Source of the DNA: an uncultured Fidelibacterota bacterium
Lineage (GTDB): Bacteria; Fidelibacterota; Marinisomatia; Marinisomatales; Marinisomataceae
Length of the DNA stretch: 50,812 nucleotides
Reading direction: 5' to 3'
Assembly: GCA_902525615.1 (NCBI GenBank)
Contig: CABZHT010000001.1
Coordinates: 1 to 50,812 of the forward strand
Part shown: piece after piece, positions 25,199-33,841 of the stretch
How the letters are laid out: each line of letters opens with the position of its first letter
Position numbering within the stretch: position 1 is the stretch's first letter
The notes under the pieces: generated by a model
What the model was told of the DNA's origin: nothing
Databases searched by the model: none
The model's input: only the letters and a program-made list of their open reading frames with translations
Translations under genes and position numbers: made by a program

Positions 25199-25975
25199 CT
25201 AGTTCTCCTTTCGTTCAGGATTTTGAAATGACCAGAATCCTAAAGTAACGATAATGAATACCAAGACGCCAAGAGTTGCATAATTGTAATCTGCAGACGA
25301 ATATTCAATTAAATCGTTAAATCTTCCAACTAATAATGAAATTCTTCCCATGACTGCGAATCCAAATGATGCTCCAAAGCTTACCATAAGAAAATAAATA
25401 CCTAATCTTGTAAATCTTCCAAAGTTTCCTGTTTGCTCTTTTGAAAAATAAAAGTACATCAATGCACTTAAAGTACCTACTAAGAGAACAATGTTATTAA
25501 AAACACTGTCTCCCCCTAAGCTGAAAAATGGCAAAGAGCCACTAAATATGTCGACAGAGCTGGCTTTAACCTGGTTAAGAACATTTGAATTTAAATAACC
25601 AAATGCTTTCAATCCTGCAGCAATAGCAACTGTATAAGCTATTCCCCAGCGTGCCATCCAATTAAATTGTTGGAAGACGCTTAGCAACATCATTATTCCC
25701 AATAACATAGGGAATAAATAAAGAATATTAAATTCATGATTAAAATCAAACTCTAAACCTGTAAAGGCTAGCGGACCATCTTTTGGAAATAATCTCCCAA
25801 AAAGATTTGGATAAATTTGTGTCCAGAAACTAATCGCTGCCACATATGCAGCAGAAATACCAACAAAAACGTGTTCAGCAATCTTGTAAAAAGGATTATC
25901 TCTGTAAAGATAGGAAAAAATACCAAGCGTTAAAAACGCCGCAATCCATGCTCCTAATATTGCTGAAAAACTCAT
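25199..25975 (-). CDS. Polytopic membrane protein of the GlmL-associated block (258 aa)
   Basis: About seven hydrophobic helices: ILGAWIAAFLTLGIFSYLY at the N-terminus, then FVGISAAYVAAISFW, LYLFPMLLGIMMLLSVF and, near the end, LGVLVFIIVTLGFW. A loop with RDNPFYKIAEHVFVG is strikingly conserved-looking. No known domain recognised. Last gene of a seven-gene run with gaps of 1-3 bases or overlaps, followed 3 bases later by lat. Probably a subunit of an inner-membrane complex with its neighbours. Confidence 0.75.
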   Translation of the reverse strand: MSFSAILGAWIAAFLTLGIFSYLYRDNPFYKIAEHVFVGISAAYVAAISFWTQIYPNLFGRLFPKDGPLAFTGLEFDFNHEFNILYLFPMLLGIMMLLSVFQQFNWMARWGIAYTVAIAAGLKAFGYLNSNVLNQVKASSVDIFSGSLPFFSLGGDSVFNNIVLLVGTLSALMYFYFSKEQTGNFGRFTRLGIYFLMVSFGASFGFAVMGRISLLVGRFNDLIEYSSADYNYATLGVLVFIIVTLGFWSFQNPERKEN

Positions 25976-25976
25976 A

Positions 25977-26843
25977 CTAATACTTCCTGTCTCTTCTCTG
26001 TTTTATAAAGAATGCTAAATTACCAAATACAATAAAAATTACTATTACAATGTGAGCAAATGACTGTGCAGCCATACCTTGAATTGCGATTCCAGGCACA
26101 TTGATTAATTTTTCATATTCTGCAGCACCAGGCATACCAGCTAACAATCCAATTAGCTGCCCTGTTTGCACATAAGGAATGACTTCATTTACCTGAACTG
26201 ATGTGGTACCCGAAGACATAGGAACTCCAGTTGGGTCTCCACCATATTTTACCCACTCAAATGTACCAGGATATCCTGCAGATCCACTGTAAATGTATGC
26301 AAAATCGTTCAAGTTTTTTATGCCATCCATCATTTCAATATCGTCGATAAAGTTTCCATTTACATCGACAGTATATACTTTTCTTAAATCGCTTGCCAAT
26401 CCTTTTATCACTGCTTCAGCTCCAGGTCTATATCCTAATAAAATATAGTCTTCATATTCTTTGATATCAAATGTGGATACATTATCAGGATTAACTTCAT
26501 CAGTAATTTCTTCTAATGCATCTAAAGCCATATAAATTCCATCAGGCCACAAACATGATATGTAAATCTGGTGACCATTGCGTAGCATGTGACGTAAAAC
26601 TCCAACATTCATAGGATGAATTTCAGGACGAGTGCTAGGACCGTAATCAAACGAAACTAATACTTTTGAATTCTTTGGTATATCCTCAATTCCATCATAA
26701 AACTTTACAGTAGTAGGTGTTTCTCTAACTGGTAAACTAATCGGCGTTAACAGCGGAATTAGAACAGCTAACCCAATTAAAATAAAGATTACTCTTCTAT
26801 CTACTGCACCAAGCTTTAATATTATATCTTCTAAAAATTTCAT
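25977..26843 (-). CDS. Membrane protein with large extracytoplasmic alpha/beta domain (288 aa)
   Basis: One N-terminal helix (VIFILIGLAVLIPLL), about 220 residues of soluble alpha/beta sequence, then a C-terminal helix (IVIVIFIVFGNLAFF) and a basic tail (KQRRDRKY). The soluble part begins VKFYDGIEDIPKNSKVLVSF with DYGPSTRPEIHPMNVGVLRH and LLGYRPGAEAVIKGLA, looking like a Rossmann-type domain facing outward. Not recognised. Its start overlaps the stop of the next upstream gene by one base. Confidence 0.75.
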   Translation of the reverse strand: MKFLEDIILKLGAVDRRVIFILIGLAVLIPLLTPISLPVRETPTTVKFYDGIEDIPKNSKVLVSFDYGPSTRPEIHPMNVGVLRHMLRNGHQIYISCLWPDGIYMALDALEEITDEVNPDNVSTFDIKEYEDYILLGYRPGAEAVIKGLASDLRKVYTVDVNGNFIDDIEMMDGIKNLNDFAYIYSGSAGYPGTFEWVKYGGDPTGVPMSSGTTSVQVNEVIPYVQTGQLIGLLAGMPGAAEYEKLINVPGIAIQGMAAQSFAHIVIVIFIVFGNLAFFIKQRRDRKY

Positions 26844-27742
26844 TATTCACCTAAATATGATTTTTCTAAACCAAAAATATATCTAAGACTTGTTGCGACA
26901 ATTCCAAGTCCTATGCCGATTAAAATTGCCCTTGAACCTGCTAGATTTGGCACAAGATAAATCCACTCCTGTAACGCAGGTAAAAAGAAAATCGCGGGTT
27001 GATCAATTGGCCAACCCATAGTCATTCCAAATCCAGTAATTAAACCACAGCTACCAAGGATCCATCCAAAAACAATATTTTGGTTTTTAACATAAGAATT
27101 AATGCCAATACCAATACTAAAAGCTAAAATATACATGATGGTCCAACTAGAAATCAAACTTCCAATAGGCACTCTTCCAAGCATTATTATAATACCAGCT
27201 ACCAATAACAATGATGCTTCAAAATTTCTTGCTCTAAATGCTCTAAATGATGCAGACGCAACAAAAAAAGCTAGTAAAGCAAACATAGTTGCTGATAGCG
27301 GTGAAAAGATGTATTTAAACATCCATTGAAATAAACTACCGTCCGTTTGAACGTGTGCTCCCCAATCAACAGGAACAACGACCTCAGATGATCCTGAGCT
27401 CAAAATTGCAGCTTCAGCAGCTTTTTGACTAAAGTATACATCTTCCCCAACGAAATACGCACCTCTAATAAAGAAACCAATAATAAATGCAAAAAAGAAG
27501 GAAGCAATAGCAATAGCACTATATATCCAACCTGATTGCTGTTTTAACACTTTTATAAATTGTAACTTTAATAAATTTAAAGCACCAAGGAAAACAGCAA
27601 ATGCTGCGATAATATCAAAGAACTGGGTAGCATCATCATTAGCAAATGTTTCTATTGTTTCGTTATCGATAAACCATGCGCTTAAAGTTAGGGCTCCAAA
27701 AAAAGCAACAATAGCTATTGGGATATATCTCTTCAACAACAT
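26843..27742 (-). CDS. Polytopic membrane protein of the GlmL-associated block (299 aa)
   Basis: About eight helices with a conspicuous N-terminal helix pair (IPIAIVAFFGALTLSAWFI and FFDIIAAFAVFLGALNLLKL) and a periplasmic loop of about 60 residues (SQKAAEAAILSSGSSEVVVP, DWGAHVQTDGSLFQWMF). No catalytic motif seen. One base separates it from the neighbour upstream. Confidence 0.75.
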   Translation of the reverse strand: MLLKRYIPIAIVAFFGALTLSAWFIDNETIETFANDDATQFFDIIAAFAVFLGALNLLKLQFIKVLKQQSGWIYSAIAIASFFFAFIIGFFIRGAYFVGEDVYFSQKAAEAAILSSGSSEVVVPVDWGAHVQTDGSLFQWMFKYIFSPLSATMFALLAFFVASASFRAFRARNFEASLLLVAGIIIMLGRVPIGSLISSWTIMYILAFSIGIGINSYVKNQNIVFGWILGSCGLITGFGMTMGWPIDQPAIFFLPALQEWIYLVPNLAGSRAILIGIGLGIVATSLRYIFGLEKSYLGE

Positions 27743-27743
27743 A

Positions 27744-28619
27744 TTATAATCCCAACCATGTTATAAGATTAAAATCAGTAACACCTAAATCAAAAAATGC
27801 TCTTGAAACGATTGATAGTAAAATAAATCCTACTAAAATAACTTTGATAATATCTTGAGCAGTAATTCCGGCAATTAATTCTGGCTCTTTAGATAAATAA
27901 GCACTTGCAGCAAAAAACTCTTCACCCATTAATGTGTAGTCACAAGCAGTAACAAAAAACGGTATTTGAGTTTGTGAGCCTGTACCGGCAATTTGAATAG
28001 CACCAATGCTATTACCCGTTTCAGCAAACAATAATGATTCAGCAAAGAATTTACCCATATATAAACATGCTGCTGGCTCATCTCTTTGCATTATTCCATT
28101 TACTGCCGCAGCATAAGCAAATTGATCATCAGTAATATAGTGGACCATATCTTCATTATACATTTCTGGTCTACCCTGAGTTAAATAAGCTTCTTTAGTT
28201 ACCTGTCTAGCAGATTGCATCACAATTGCTCTAGCAACAGGTACATCTAGCTCGGTTTCATATTGAGCTGTCATATTTGCAACGTGACCAAGCACAACTA
28301 CACCTGCAACAGTTTCTACCTCATTCATATCCATAATTCCTGGAACATAAAGAATTGGTCTACCCATTTCCGTAGATCTTCCAACAGCTTCCTCTACAGC
28401 TTTAAGTCCTGGAATAGTTCTTAAAAAAGTTGGTTCTGATGAAGATTTTGCAAGCTTTACCTCATATAGCATAATCATTATTACAATTAAGGTAAAAACG
28501 AACATTGCTGATTGTTCTTCTCTGAAAAAATTAAATGAATCAGGAATCACAGATAGCAGAAAAGAAAGTAAAATGATACCAACTATTCCTCCTGCATATA
28601 CCGTAAACTTGTTATTCAT
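27744..28619 (-). CDS. DUF6754-like membrane protein of the GlmL-associated block (291 aa)
   Basis: Two N-terminal helices (GIVGIILLSFLLSVIPDSF and SAMFVFTLIVIMIMLYEV), a cytoplasmic domain of about 190 residues (RSTEMGRPILYVPGIMDMNE, LDVPVARAIVMQSARQVTKEA) and a C-terminal helix (IIKVILVGFILLSIVSRAFF). The name DUF6754 is from memory and tentative. Overlaps the 90-residue gene upstream by 8 bases. Confidence 0.7.
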   Translation of the reverse strand: MNNKFTVYAGGIVGIILLSFLLSVIPDSFNFFREEQSAMFVFTLIVIMIMLYEVKLAKSSSEPTFLRTIPGLKAVEEAVGRSTEMGRPILYVPGIMDMNEVETVAGVVVLGHVANMTAQYETELDVPVARAIVMQSARQVTKEAYLTQGRPEMYNEDMVHYITDDQFAYAAAVNGIMQRDEPAACLYMGKFFAESLLFAETGNSIGAIQIAGTGSQTQIPFFVTACDYTLMGEEFFAASAYLSKEPELIAGITAQDIIKVILVGFILLSIVSRAFFDLGVTDFNLITWLGL

Positions 28620-28884
28620 TTTTGTCTAATCTCTCAATTTCTTGAATTAAAAATTCTACGCTGTTATGATTTTCAAAAATTTCAGCAGCTTTATAATAGC
28701 CATCTGTTTTGACAAATGCACTAATTATTGGCCCAAAAAAAATCATAGCTTGACTTCCAACAAAGTTCAAAGGTCTCATCATTTCTAAAAAAAATATAGC
28801 AGGAGTTGTCATTCTTCTTGCCTTGACTTCCTCGGCGAGCTTAATTAGAAATGCTTTATCTTCTAACTTTAATGAGCCGTTCAT
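28612..28884 (-). CDS. Small helical protein of the GlmL-associated block (90 aa)
   Basis: Mostly helical: charged N-terminus (LEDKAFLIKLAEEVKARRMT), then a semi-hydrophobic middle (PAIFFLEMMRPLNFVGSQAM, IFFGPIISAF) and a charged end (LIQEIERLDKNE). The middle may be a re-entrant or membrane-surface helix. No domain recognised. Overlaps both neighbours (4 and 8 bases). Confidence 0.7.
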   Translation of the reverse strand: MNGSLKLEDKAFLIKLAEEVKARRMTTPAIFFLEMMRPLNFVGSQAMIFFGPIISAFVKTDGYYKAAEIFENHNSVEFLIQEIERLDKNE

Positions 28885-30005
28885 TCGGTTTCTACCATCT
28901 CCAAATTAGCTCTTGGAATCAAAATATTTTTTCCATCTATGTTAATTTCTGCAACACGAACCATTGTCTCTGACTCCATCTTATTTAGCTCAGATGGTAA
29001 TGAAATTACTTTTCCAATTTTTCCAAAATTAGGACTTCTGATAACTCTCACAGTGCTGCCTTCTTGAATGCCTTCGGGAATTTTTGAATTTGAATCATCA
29101 TCTGTATTTCCAGCATCAATTGGAATAACTATCTCTGGCCTTATAACTCCAGCTCTGATTTGTGTCGCACCATTTATTGAAGCAGCTTTACCATCATTTT
29201 CTTTCAGCAATGAAAAAGTAGCTTCACTCATTGGTATAGAGCCGTAACCTTCTGTTACGATAAGAGCTGTATTTAATTTTTCTGTACCAGTAATTGCTAC
29301 ACCCAAATTGTATCCAAGAATAGCTTTCAAATCATAATAATTAAAGCCTCCGACTACAATTCCAGCAACTTGAATACTTAAAGCTTTCTTGTAAGCATCT
29401 AGACTAAGAAAAGATCCTCCTATTAAAATTTTTCCCTTCATATCAGCTGTAATTTGATCTGCAGTGAGTTCTTCGCCAGGACCAGATGAAACTAGTAATA
29501 AATCGCCTCTTTTTTCTCCAGCAATTCCAAAAATCCCTTGAATAAATGCGGCATTAGACTTTAAAACTATTCCTTCATTTTCAACAACCTCATCAACAAC
29601 ACCGCTCACATAGGCATCAACCTCAACAGGTATAGGAGCTTCTCTTACAACAACTCTACCAGTACTTTGAGAAATAGATTCAATAGTACCATCAACTGGA
29701 CTTTCGACAGATGATTTAAACATTCCAAAAATGCCAGATGTTTCAGCAATGATATCCCCTTTTTTAACTTCCTGCGCTTCTTTTACCTGAAGAGCATCCA
29801 CAACATCTTTAGGATCAATGTTCAATATATTACTTACTTTAAGCATTTGAACATTTCCTGGAAGGTTTGTAGATGCAACAATTGTATCAGGAGTTAATTG
29901 GTCTCCACTTTTCACAAGCACATCACCTTTAAGAGGTAAAATTCTCTCTTTTTTAAAAATTGTTTTCTTTAAAACTTTAAGACCTGGAGTATATGAATGA
30001 GCCAT
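28881..30005 (-). CDS. Barrel-sandwich/KOW-type soluble protein of the GlmL-associated block (374 aa)
   Basis: No signal or membrane helix. The first ~135 residues contain repeated short beta elements typical of barrel-sandwich-hybrid domains (LPLKGDVLVKSGDQLTPDTI, VKKGDIIAET, VESPVDGTIESISQSTGRVV), as in RnfC or lipoyl/biotinyl relatives but without a biotinyl Lys motif. A central alpha/beta part follows (GKILIGGSFLSLDAYKKAL, VAGIVVGGFNYYDLKAILGY). A C-terminal KOW-like end has VRVIRSPNFGKIGKVISLP. Overlaps the ATPase gene by one base; probably its direct partner. Function unknown. Confidence 0.72.
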   Translation of the reverse strand: MAHSYTPGLKVLKKTIFKKERILPLKGDVLVKSGDQLTPDTIVASTNLPGNVQMLKVSNILNIDPKDVVDALQVKEAQEVKKGDIIAETSGIFGMFKSSVESPVDGTIESISQSTGRVVVREAPIPVEVDAYVSGVVDEVVENEGIVLKSNAAFIQGIFGIAGEKRGDLLLVSSGPGEELTADQITADMKGKILIGGSFLSLDAYKKALSIQVAGIVVGGFNYYDLKAILGYNLGVAITGTEKLNTALIVTEGYGSIPMSEATFSLLKENDGKAASINGATQIRAGVIRPEIVIPIDAGNTDDDSNSKIPEGIQEGSTVRVIRSPNFGKIGKVISLPSELNKMESETMVRVAEINIDGKNILIPRANLEMVETE

Positions 30006-31831
30006 TAAAACATTTCTCCTTTAGGATATTCATCTACAGCTTTTGACCATTTTAATAAACTATCAATTCTTTGATCTGATTCTTTAGATAAGGTAATAGG
30101 TCTATTTCTTCCATCAAAAATTAGCCCAACAACTCCACCATAGATTACAGATTCTAATTCTTCGCCTTTTCCAGCTCCTACGTCAATACCTCTTACAGGC
30201 TTAATATGCACCTTAACTTCCTCATATGGATGCTCCATCATTTTAAGAGAACCTTCATTTATCTCAATTTCTTTTACAGAACCATCACCAAAAGTTAAAG
30301 TGACATCAGCCATTCTCGAGTTTGGCTTAGCATTTCCTACAGGAGTAAGACATGTTCCTAAGCGTATCAAACAATCATTATCAAATACTTCCAAAGCGGC
30401 TTGAGATGCGTCTTCTTTCAATTCATCTTTATCAATATTTGCTAAAACACCTAATTGAGGCATCATAAATATTGAGTCAACTGCCAACTGAGTGATACCT
30501 TCAGGCATAAATGCATCAATTAACATTCTTGCTGACTGTTGTCTTCTTGGAGCATGAGATAATACACCTCCAGAACCTACAAGCAAATCTAAGTCCATCA
30601 TATTAACCAATGATTGACCACTTGAGGATTGTTCAAATGCATCAGAAATAGTTCTTTCTGATTGTACTCCTTTTAAGCTAGTTGCAAATTCTTTATGTTG
30701 AATGAATGATAAACGAAGCGCCTCTCGAGCAATTGCTTGTTCAATAACTAGCTCTTCAAGAGATTGAGGAACTGTTGTAGGTCTAATCATTTTATTACCA
30801 ATTCGGTTTGTTAATTCACTTCGATCAATATCAAAAGGAACCCAACGTAAAACATTATCTAATCCTGACTCAGCTAAAACATTGCATATAGAATAACTCA
30901 TTCCAAGATTAGCACTTACAGTTCTGTTAAATTTACCTTCGAAAACTGAAAAAATATCAGTGGTAGCTCCACCAATATCAACACCAACAACAGAAATATT
31001 TTCTTTTTTAGCTATCATCTCAATCAATGAACCTACAGCTCCAGGTGTTGGCATAATAGGAGCATCCGTCCATGACATAAGTTTTTTATATCCTGGTGCT
31101 TGCGCCATAACATGCTCCATAAACAAGTCATGAATTTTATCTCGAGATGGTTCAAGATTTTCTTGCTCTAAAACTGGTCGAATATTATCTACAATATCCA
31201 AATCAGAAATCTCGCCAAGAGTTTCTCTTATAGAGTCTTGTGCTTTATTGTTTCCAGCATAAATAACTGGTAGTTTATAATTTTGTCCAAGACGAGGACG
31301 CGGATTTGCAGCAGCTAATATTTCTGCTAATTCCATGACATGAGTAGTCGTACCGCCATCTGTTCCTCCAGATAAGAGAATCATATCAGGTCTTAGTTGC
31401 CTAATTCTTGTAATCTTTTCGTGAGGAAGTCTTCCATCGTTTGAAGCAAGTACATCCATAACAATTGACCCTGCTCCTAAAGCAGCTCTTTCAGCACTTT
31501 CTCCTGACATAGACTTAACAACACCTGCTACCATCATTTGAAGACCTCCACCAGCTGAACTGGTTGATACATAAATATCCACACCTTTTGATCCGTCATC
31601 AGGAGTGATAATTTTATCTCCATCTAATATTGTTCTTCCAGAAAGCTCTTCAACTTCCATAACAGCATTCAATACGCCCTTGGTAACGTCTTCAAACGGT
31701 GCTTCTACTGTAGTTGGAGCTTCTCCTCTGAAAGTAAGGCGGTATCTGTCTTCTTTCCATTCAATTAAGACAGCTTTAGTTGTAGTACTACCACAATCGG
31801 TAGCTAAAATTGATTTAATTTTTTTACTCAT
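30005..31831 (-). CDS. GlmL/MutL-family ASKHA ATPase
   Basis: 608 residues. Actin/Hsp70-type nucleotide motifs: phosphate-1 ILATDCGSTTTKAVLIEW (8-25) and phosphate-2 VVGVDIGGATTD (281-292), with LLVGSGGVLSHAP as the adenosine-type block. This is the family annotated as glutamate mutase MutL/GlmL, and relatives sit beside B12-dependent aminomutases as presumed reactivases. No B12-dependent mutase is encoded here; instead six genes of unknown function follow in the same transcript. The ATG overlaps the cdsA stop as ATGA. Confidence 0.88.
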   Translation of the reverse strand: MSKKIKSILATDCGSTTTKAVLIEWKEDRYRLTFRGEAPTTVEAPFEDVTKGVLNAVMEVEELSGRTILDGDKIITPDDGSKGVDIYVSTSSAGGGLQMMVAGVVKSMSGESAERAALGAGSIVMDVLASNDGRLPHEKITRIRQLRPDMILLSGGTDGGTTTHVMELAEILAAANPRPRLGQNYKLPVIYAGNNKAQDSIRETLGEISDLDIVDNIRPVLEQENLEPSRDKIHDLFMEHVMAQAPGYKKLMSWTDAPIMPTPGAVGSLIEMIAKKENISVVGVDIGGATTDIFSVFEGKFNRTVSANLGMSYSICNVLAESGLDNVLRWVPFDIDRSELTNRIGNKMIRPTTVPQSLEELVIEQAIAREALRLSFIQHKEFATSLKGVQSERTISDAFEQSSSGQSLVNMMDLDLLVGSGGVLSHAPRRQQSARMLIDAFMPEGITQLAVDSIFMMPQLGVLANIDKDELKEDASQAALEVFDNDCLIRLGTCLTPVGNAKPNSRMADVTLTFGDGSVKEIEINEGSLKMMEHPYEEVKVHIKPVRGIDVGAGKGEELESVIYGGVVGLIFDGRNRPITLSKESDQRIDSLLKWSKAVDEYPKGEMF

Positions 31832-32490
31832 AAATAATACGCAATAACATAAAACATTGTTACTGGTGTTGTCAATATTAAAGAGTCTAATCGATCTAAC
31901 ATTCCTCCGTGACCCAAAAGCAAGCCTGAAGAATCTTTTACATTAGCTTTTCTTTTAATAAATGATTCAAAACTATCGCCAATAAATCCAATAATATTGA
32001 ACACAAAAACAAGGAAATATTGATCTCTTTTCGTTAAAGAAAATTCAAATCCGCTTAAAAAATAAAGCTCGCACAAATATATGAAGACTATAGATCCTAT
32101 CAACCCTCCAAATAAACCTGAATACGTTTTTTTAGGACTTATAGTTGGAAGAATTTTCGGTCCTCCAAATGTCTTACCAACAATAAAGGCCATTGAATCA
32201 TTAATCATGACTCCAGCAAACAACAACAAAGTAAATGGAGAACTTAAAAGACTATCAATACTTCTCAAATAAATCAAAGACATCATACTCCCAAAGATGT
32301 AAATCGTACCGAAAAACAACCAATAAGTACGATTATTAAAATTACTGACAATCTTAATAAACTCTCTAAATGCTAATGCAAAGCAGAACACAACAATCAT
32401 ATTGAAAACTAGAATATGATTCAGTATGACATAAATAACGGAAGGGAAACCAACTAATCCAATTAAAATTCTAGACTGTAGCGATGACAT
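31828..32490 (-). CDS. cdsA: Phosphatidate cytidylyltransferase
   Basis: 220 residues, polytopic inner-membrane enzyme making CDP-diacylglycerol from phosphatidate and CTP. The signature runs from SPKKTYSGLFGGLIGSIVF to GDSFESFIKRKANVKDSSGL and HGGMLDRLDSLI. Shorter than the usual ~270 residues, having fewer N-terminal helices. Preceded by the lipid kinase gene on the same strand, a coherent phospholipid pair. Confidence 0.93.
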   Translation of the reverse strand: MSSLQSRILIGLVGFPSVIYVILNHILVFNMIVVFCFALAFREFIKIVSNFNNRTYWLFFGTIYIFGSMMSLIYLRSIDSLLSSPFTLLLFAGVMINDSMAFIVGKTFGGPKILPTISPKKTYSGLFGGLIGSIVFIYLCELYFLSGFEFSLTKRDQYFLVFVFNIIGFIGDSFESFIKRKANVKDSSGLLLGHGGMLDRLDSLILTTPVTMFYVIAYYL

Positions 32491-32513
32491 TTATCAAAAT
32501 AATTATTTTTTGC

Positions 32514-33404
32514 TTATATCAAAAGATTAATTGCTTCTGGAACGACTCTCACTGAGGCTTTTTGACTCTCGACAATATCTCCATCAATATTGTAAAAACT
32601 CACTTCTCCTGGATCAATTGAAAAGGAATCAACTTTTATATTCTCAACAAATGGCAAATTTATATGGGTACCTTTATAAACTTTTTGAAAAACCTCAAAA
32701 ACTTGAAACCTATTAACATTTTTACCTACTGTTATAAGATCGATTTTTTTATCAGAAAAACCACCATTAGGAGCAACAATCATCCCTTTGCCTGTATGCT
32801 TACTGTTGCAACCAACAATAAAAGCGCATTCTAGCATTTTTTGTTCTCCATCTACTTGAATTTTAGCTTTGTGGATTTTCTTTTCTATAAGCGTAATTAT
32901 AGACGCTACATCATACCTTATTGGACCAAGGAATCTTAATTTTTCTGCTCTTATGTTACCAAAAGAAAACATACCCCATCCTAAAACGCTAATACTTAAC
33001 TGTGAAAAGTTATCAAATTCAACCTGATTGACATCCATTTTCATTGTATTGTCACCTACGCATTTATTTATCGCATCTTTCACATCCAATAAACCAGTAT
33101 CATGGGCTACTGAATTACCAGAACCTGTTGGAACAACTCCAAGCTTAAAACTGCGAAGATTATTTGAATCTTGTAATCCATTTACAACTTCATTAACTGT
33201 TCCATCTCCACCAAAAACTATTAATCTATCAAAACTATTTTTATCAATTTTTGATACAAAATCTTTTATGTGATTTGGATATTCCGAAACAAATAATGAT
33301 ATATTAAAATTAGATTTTTCAAAATGATTTTTTGCTTCATAATATACTTTAAGTGATTTCTTTAAACCGCTAACTGGATTTACTATACAGCAAATTTTTT
33401 TCAT
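32514..33404 (-). CDS. Diacylglycerol/lipid kinase family protein (YegS/DgkB type)
   Basis: 296 residues. The DAGK catalytic motif is clear: IVNPVSG at the N-terminus, FGGDGTVNEVVNGL, and GVVPTGSGNSVAHDTGL (nucleotide and metal binding). Soluble, likely membrane-associated; phosphorylates diacylglycerol or a related lipid. Start overlaps rlpA stop as ATGA, and cdsA follows, linking it to phospholipid turnover. Confidence 0.92.
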   Translation of the reverse strand: MKKICCIVNPVSGLKKSLKVYYEAKNHFEKSNFNISLFVSEYPNHIKDFVSKIDKNSFDRLIVFGGDGTVNEVVNGLQDSNNLRSFKLGVVPTGSGNSVAHDTGLLDVKDAINKCVGDNTMKMDVNQVEFDNFSQLSISVLGWGMFSFGNIRAEKLRFLGPIRYDVASIITLIEKKIHKAKIQVDGEQKMLECAFIVGCNSKHTGKGMIVAPNGGFSDKKIDLITVGKNVNRFQVFEVFQKVYKGTHINLPFVENIKVDSFSIDPGEVSFYNIDGDIVESQKASVRVVPEAINLLI

Positions 33405-33841
33405 TTATAATACTTGTTATCACCTAAGCGAATTACATCAATTCGAACTTTAACAGTTCCTTGATTAACAAAGTCTAATTTTCTTGCAGCTTTATATGAA
33501 AGATCAATTATTCTACCCCTAACAAATGGTCCTCTATCATTAATTACAAGCTTAATTGATTTGCCATTTTCAAGGTTTGTAACCCTTACTTTTGTACCAA
33601 GAGGATATGATTTATGAGCAGCGCTTACTTTGTACATATTGAAAATTTCTCCATTAGCTGTGCGCTTTTTATGGAACTTCTTTCCATAATAAGATGCTAT
33701 GCCAATTTGAGTTTTAGGGTGATTTTTAATTGATTCAATTTGCTTTCTCGACCAACCGGTTGTGTCGACATAATCACCATATGCAATATTTGAACCACAA
33801 GCAGTGATAAAAACTAGGGAAATTAATAGAATTCTAATCAT
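33401..33841 (-). CDS. rlpA: RlpA-like lipoprotein (double-psi beta-barrel)
   Basis: 146 residues. A lipoprotein signal ends FITAC. The double-psi barrel carries GIASYYGKKFHKKRTANGE, HKSYPLGTKVRVTN and NDRGPFVRGRIIDLSYKAA, the full RlpA core including the Asp. No SPOR domain, so a short form. Family members are lytic transglycosylases acting on denuded peptidoglycan. Overlaps pyrD by 8 bases. Confidence 0.92.
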   Translation of the reverse strand: MIRILLISLVFITACGSNIAYGDYVDTTGWSRKQIESIKNHPKTQIGIASYYGKKFHKKRTANGEIFNMYKVSAAHKSYPLGTKVRVTNLENGKSIKLVINDRGPFVRGRIIDLSYKAARKLDFVNQGTVKVRIDVIRLGDNKYYK

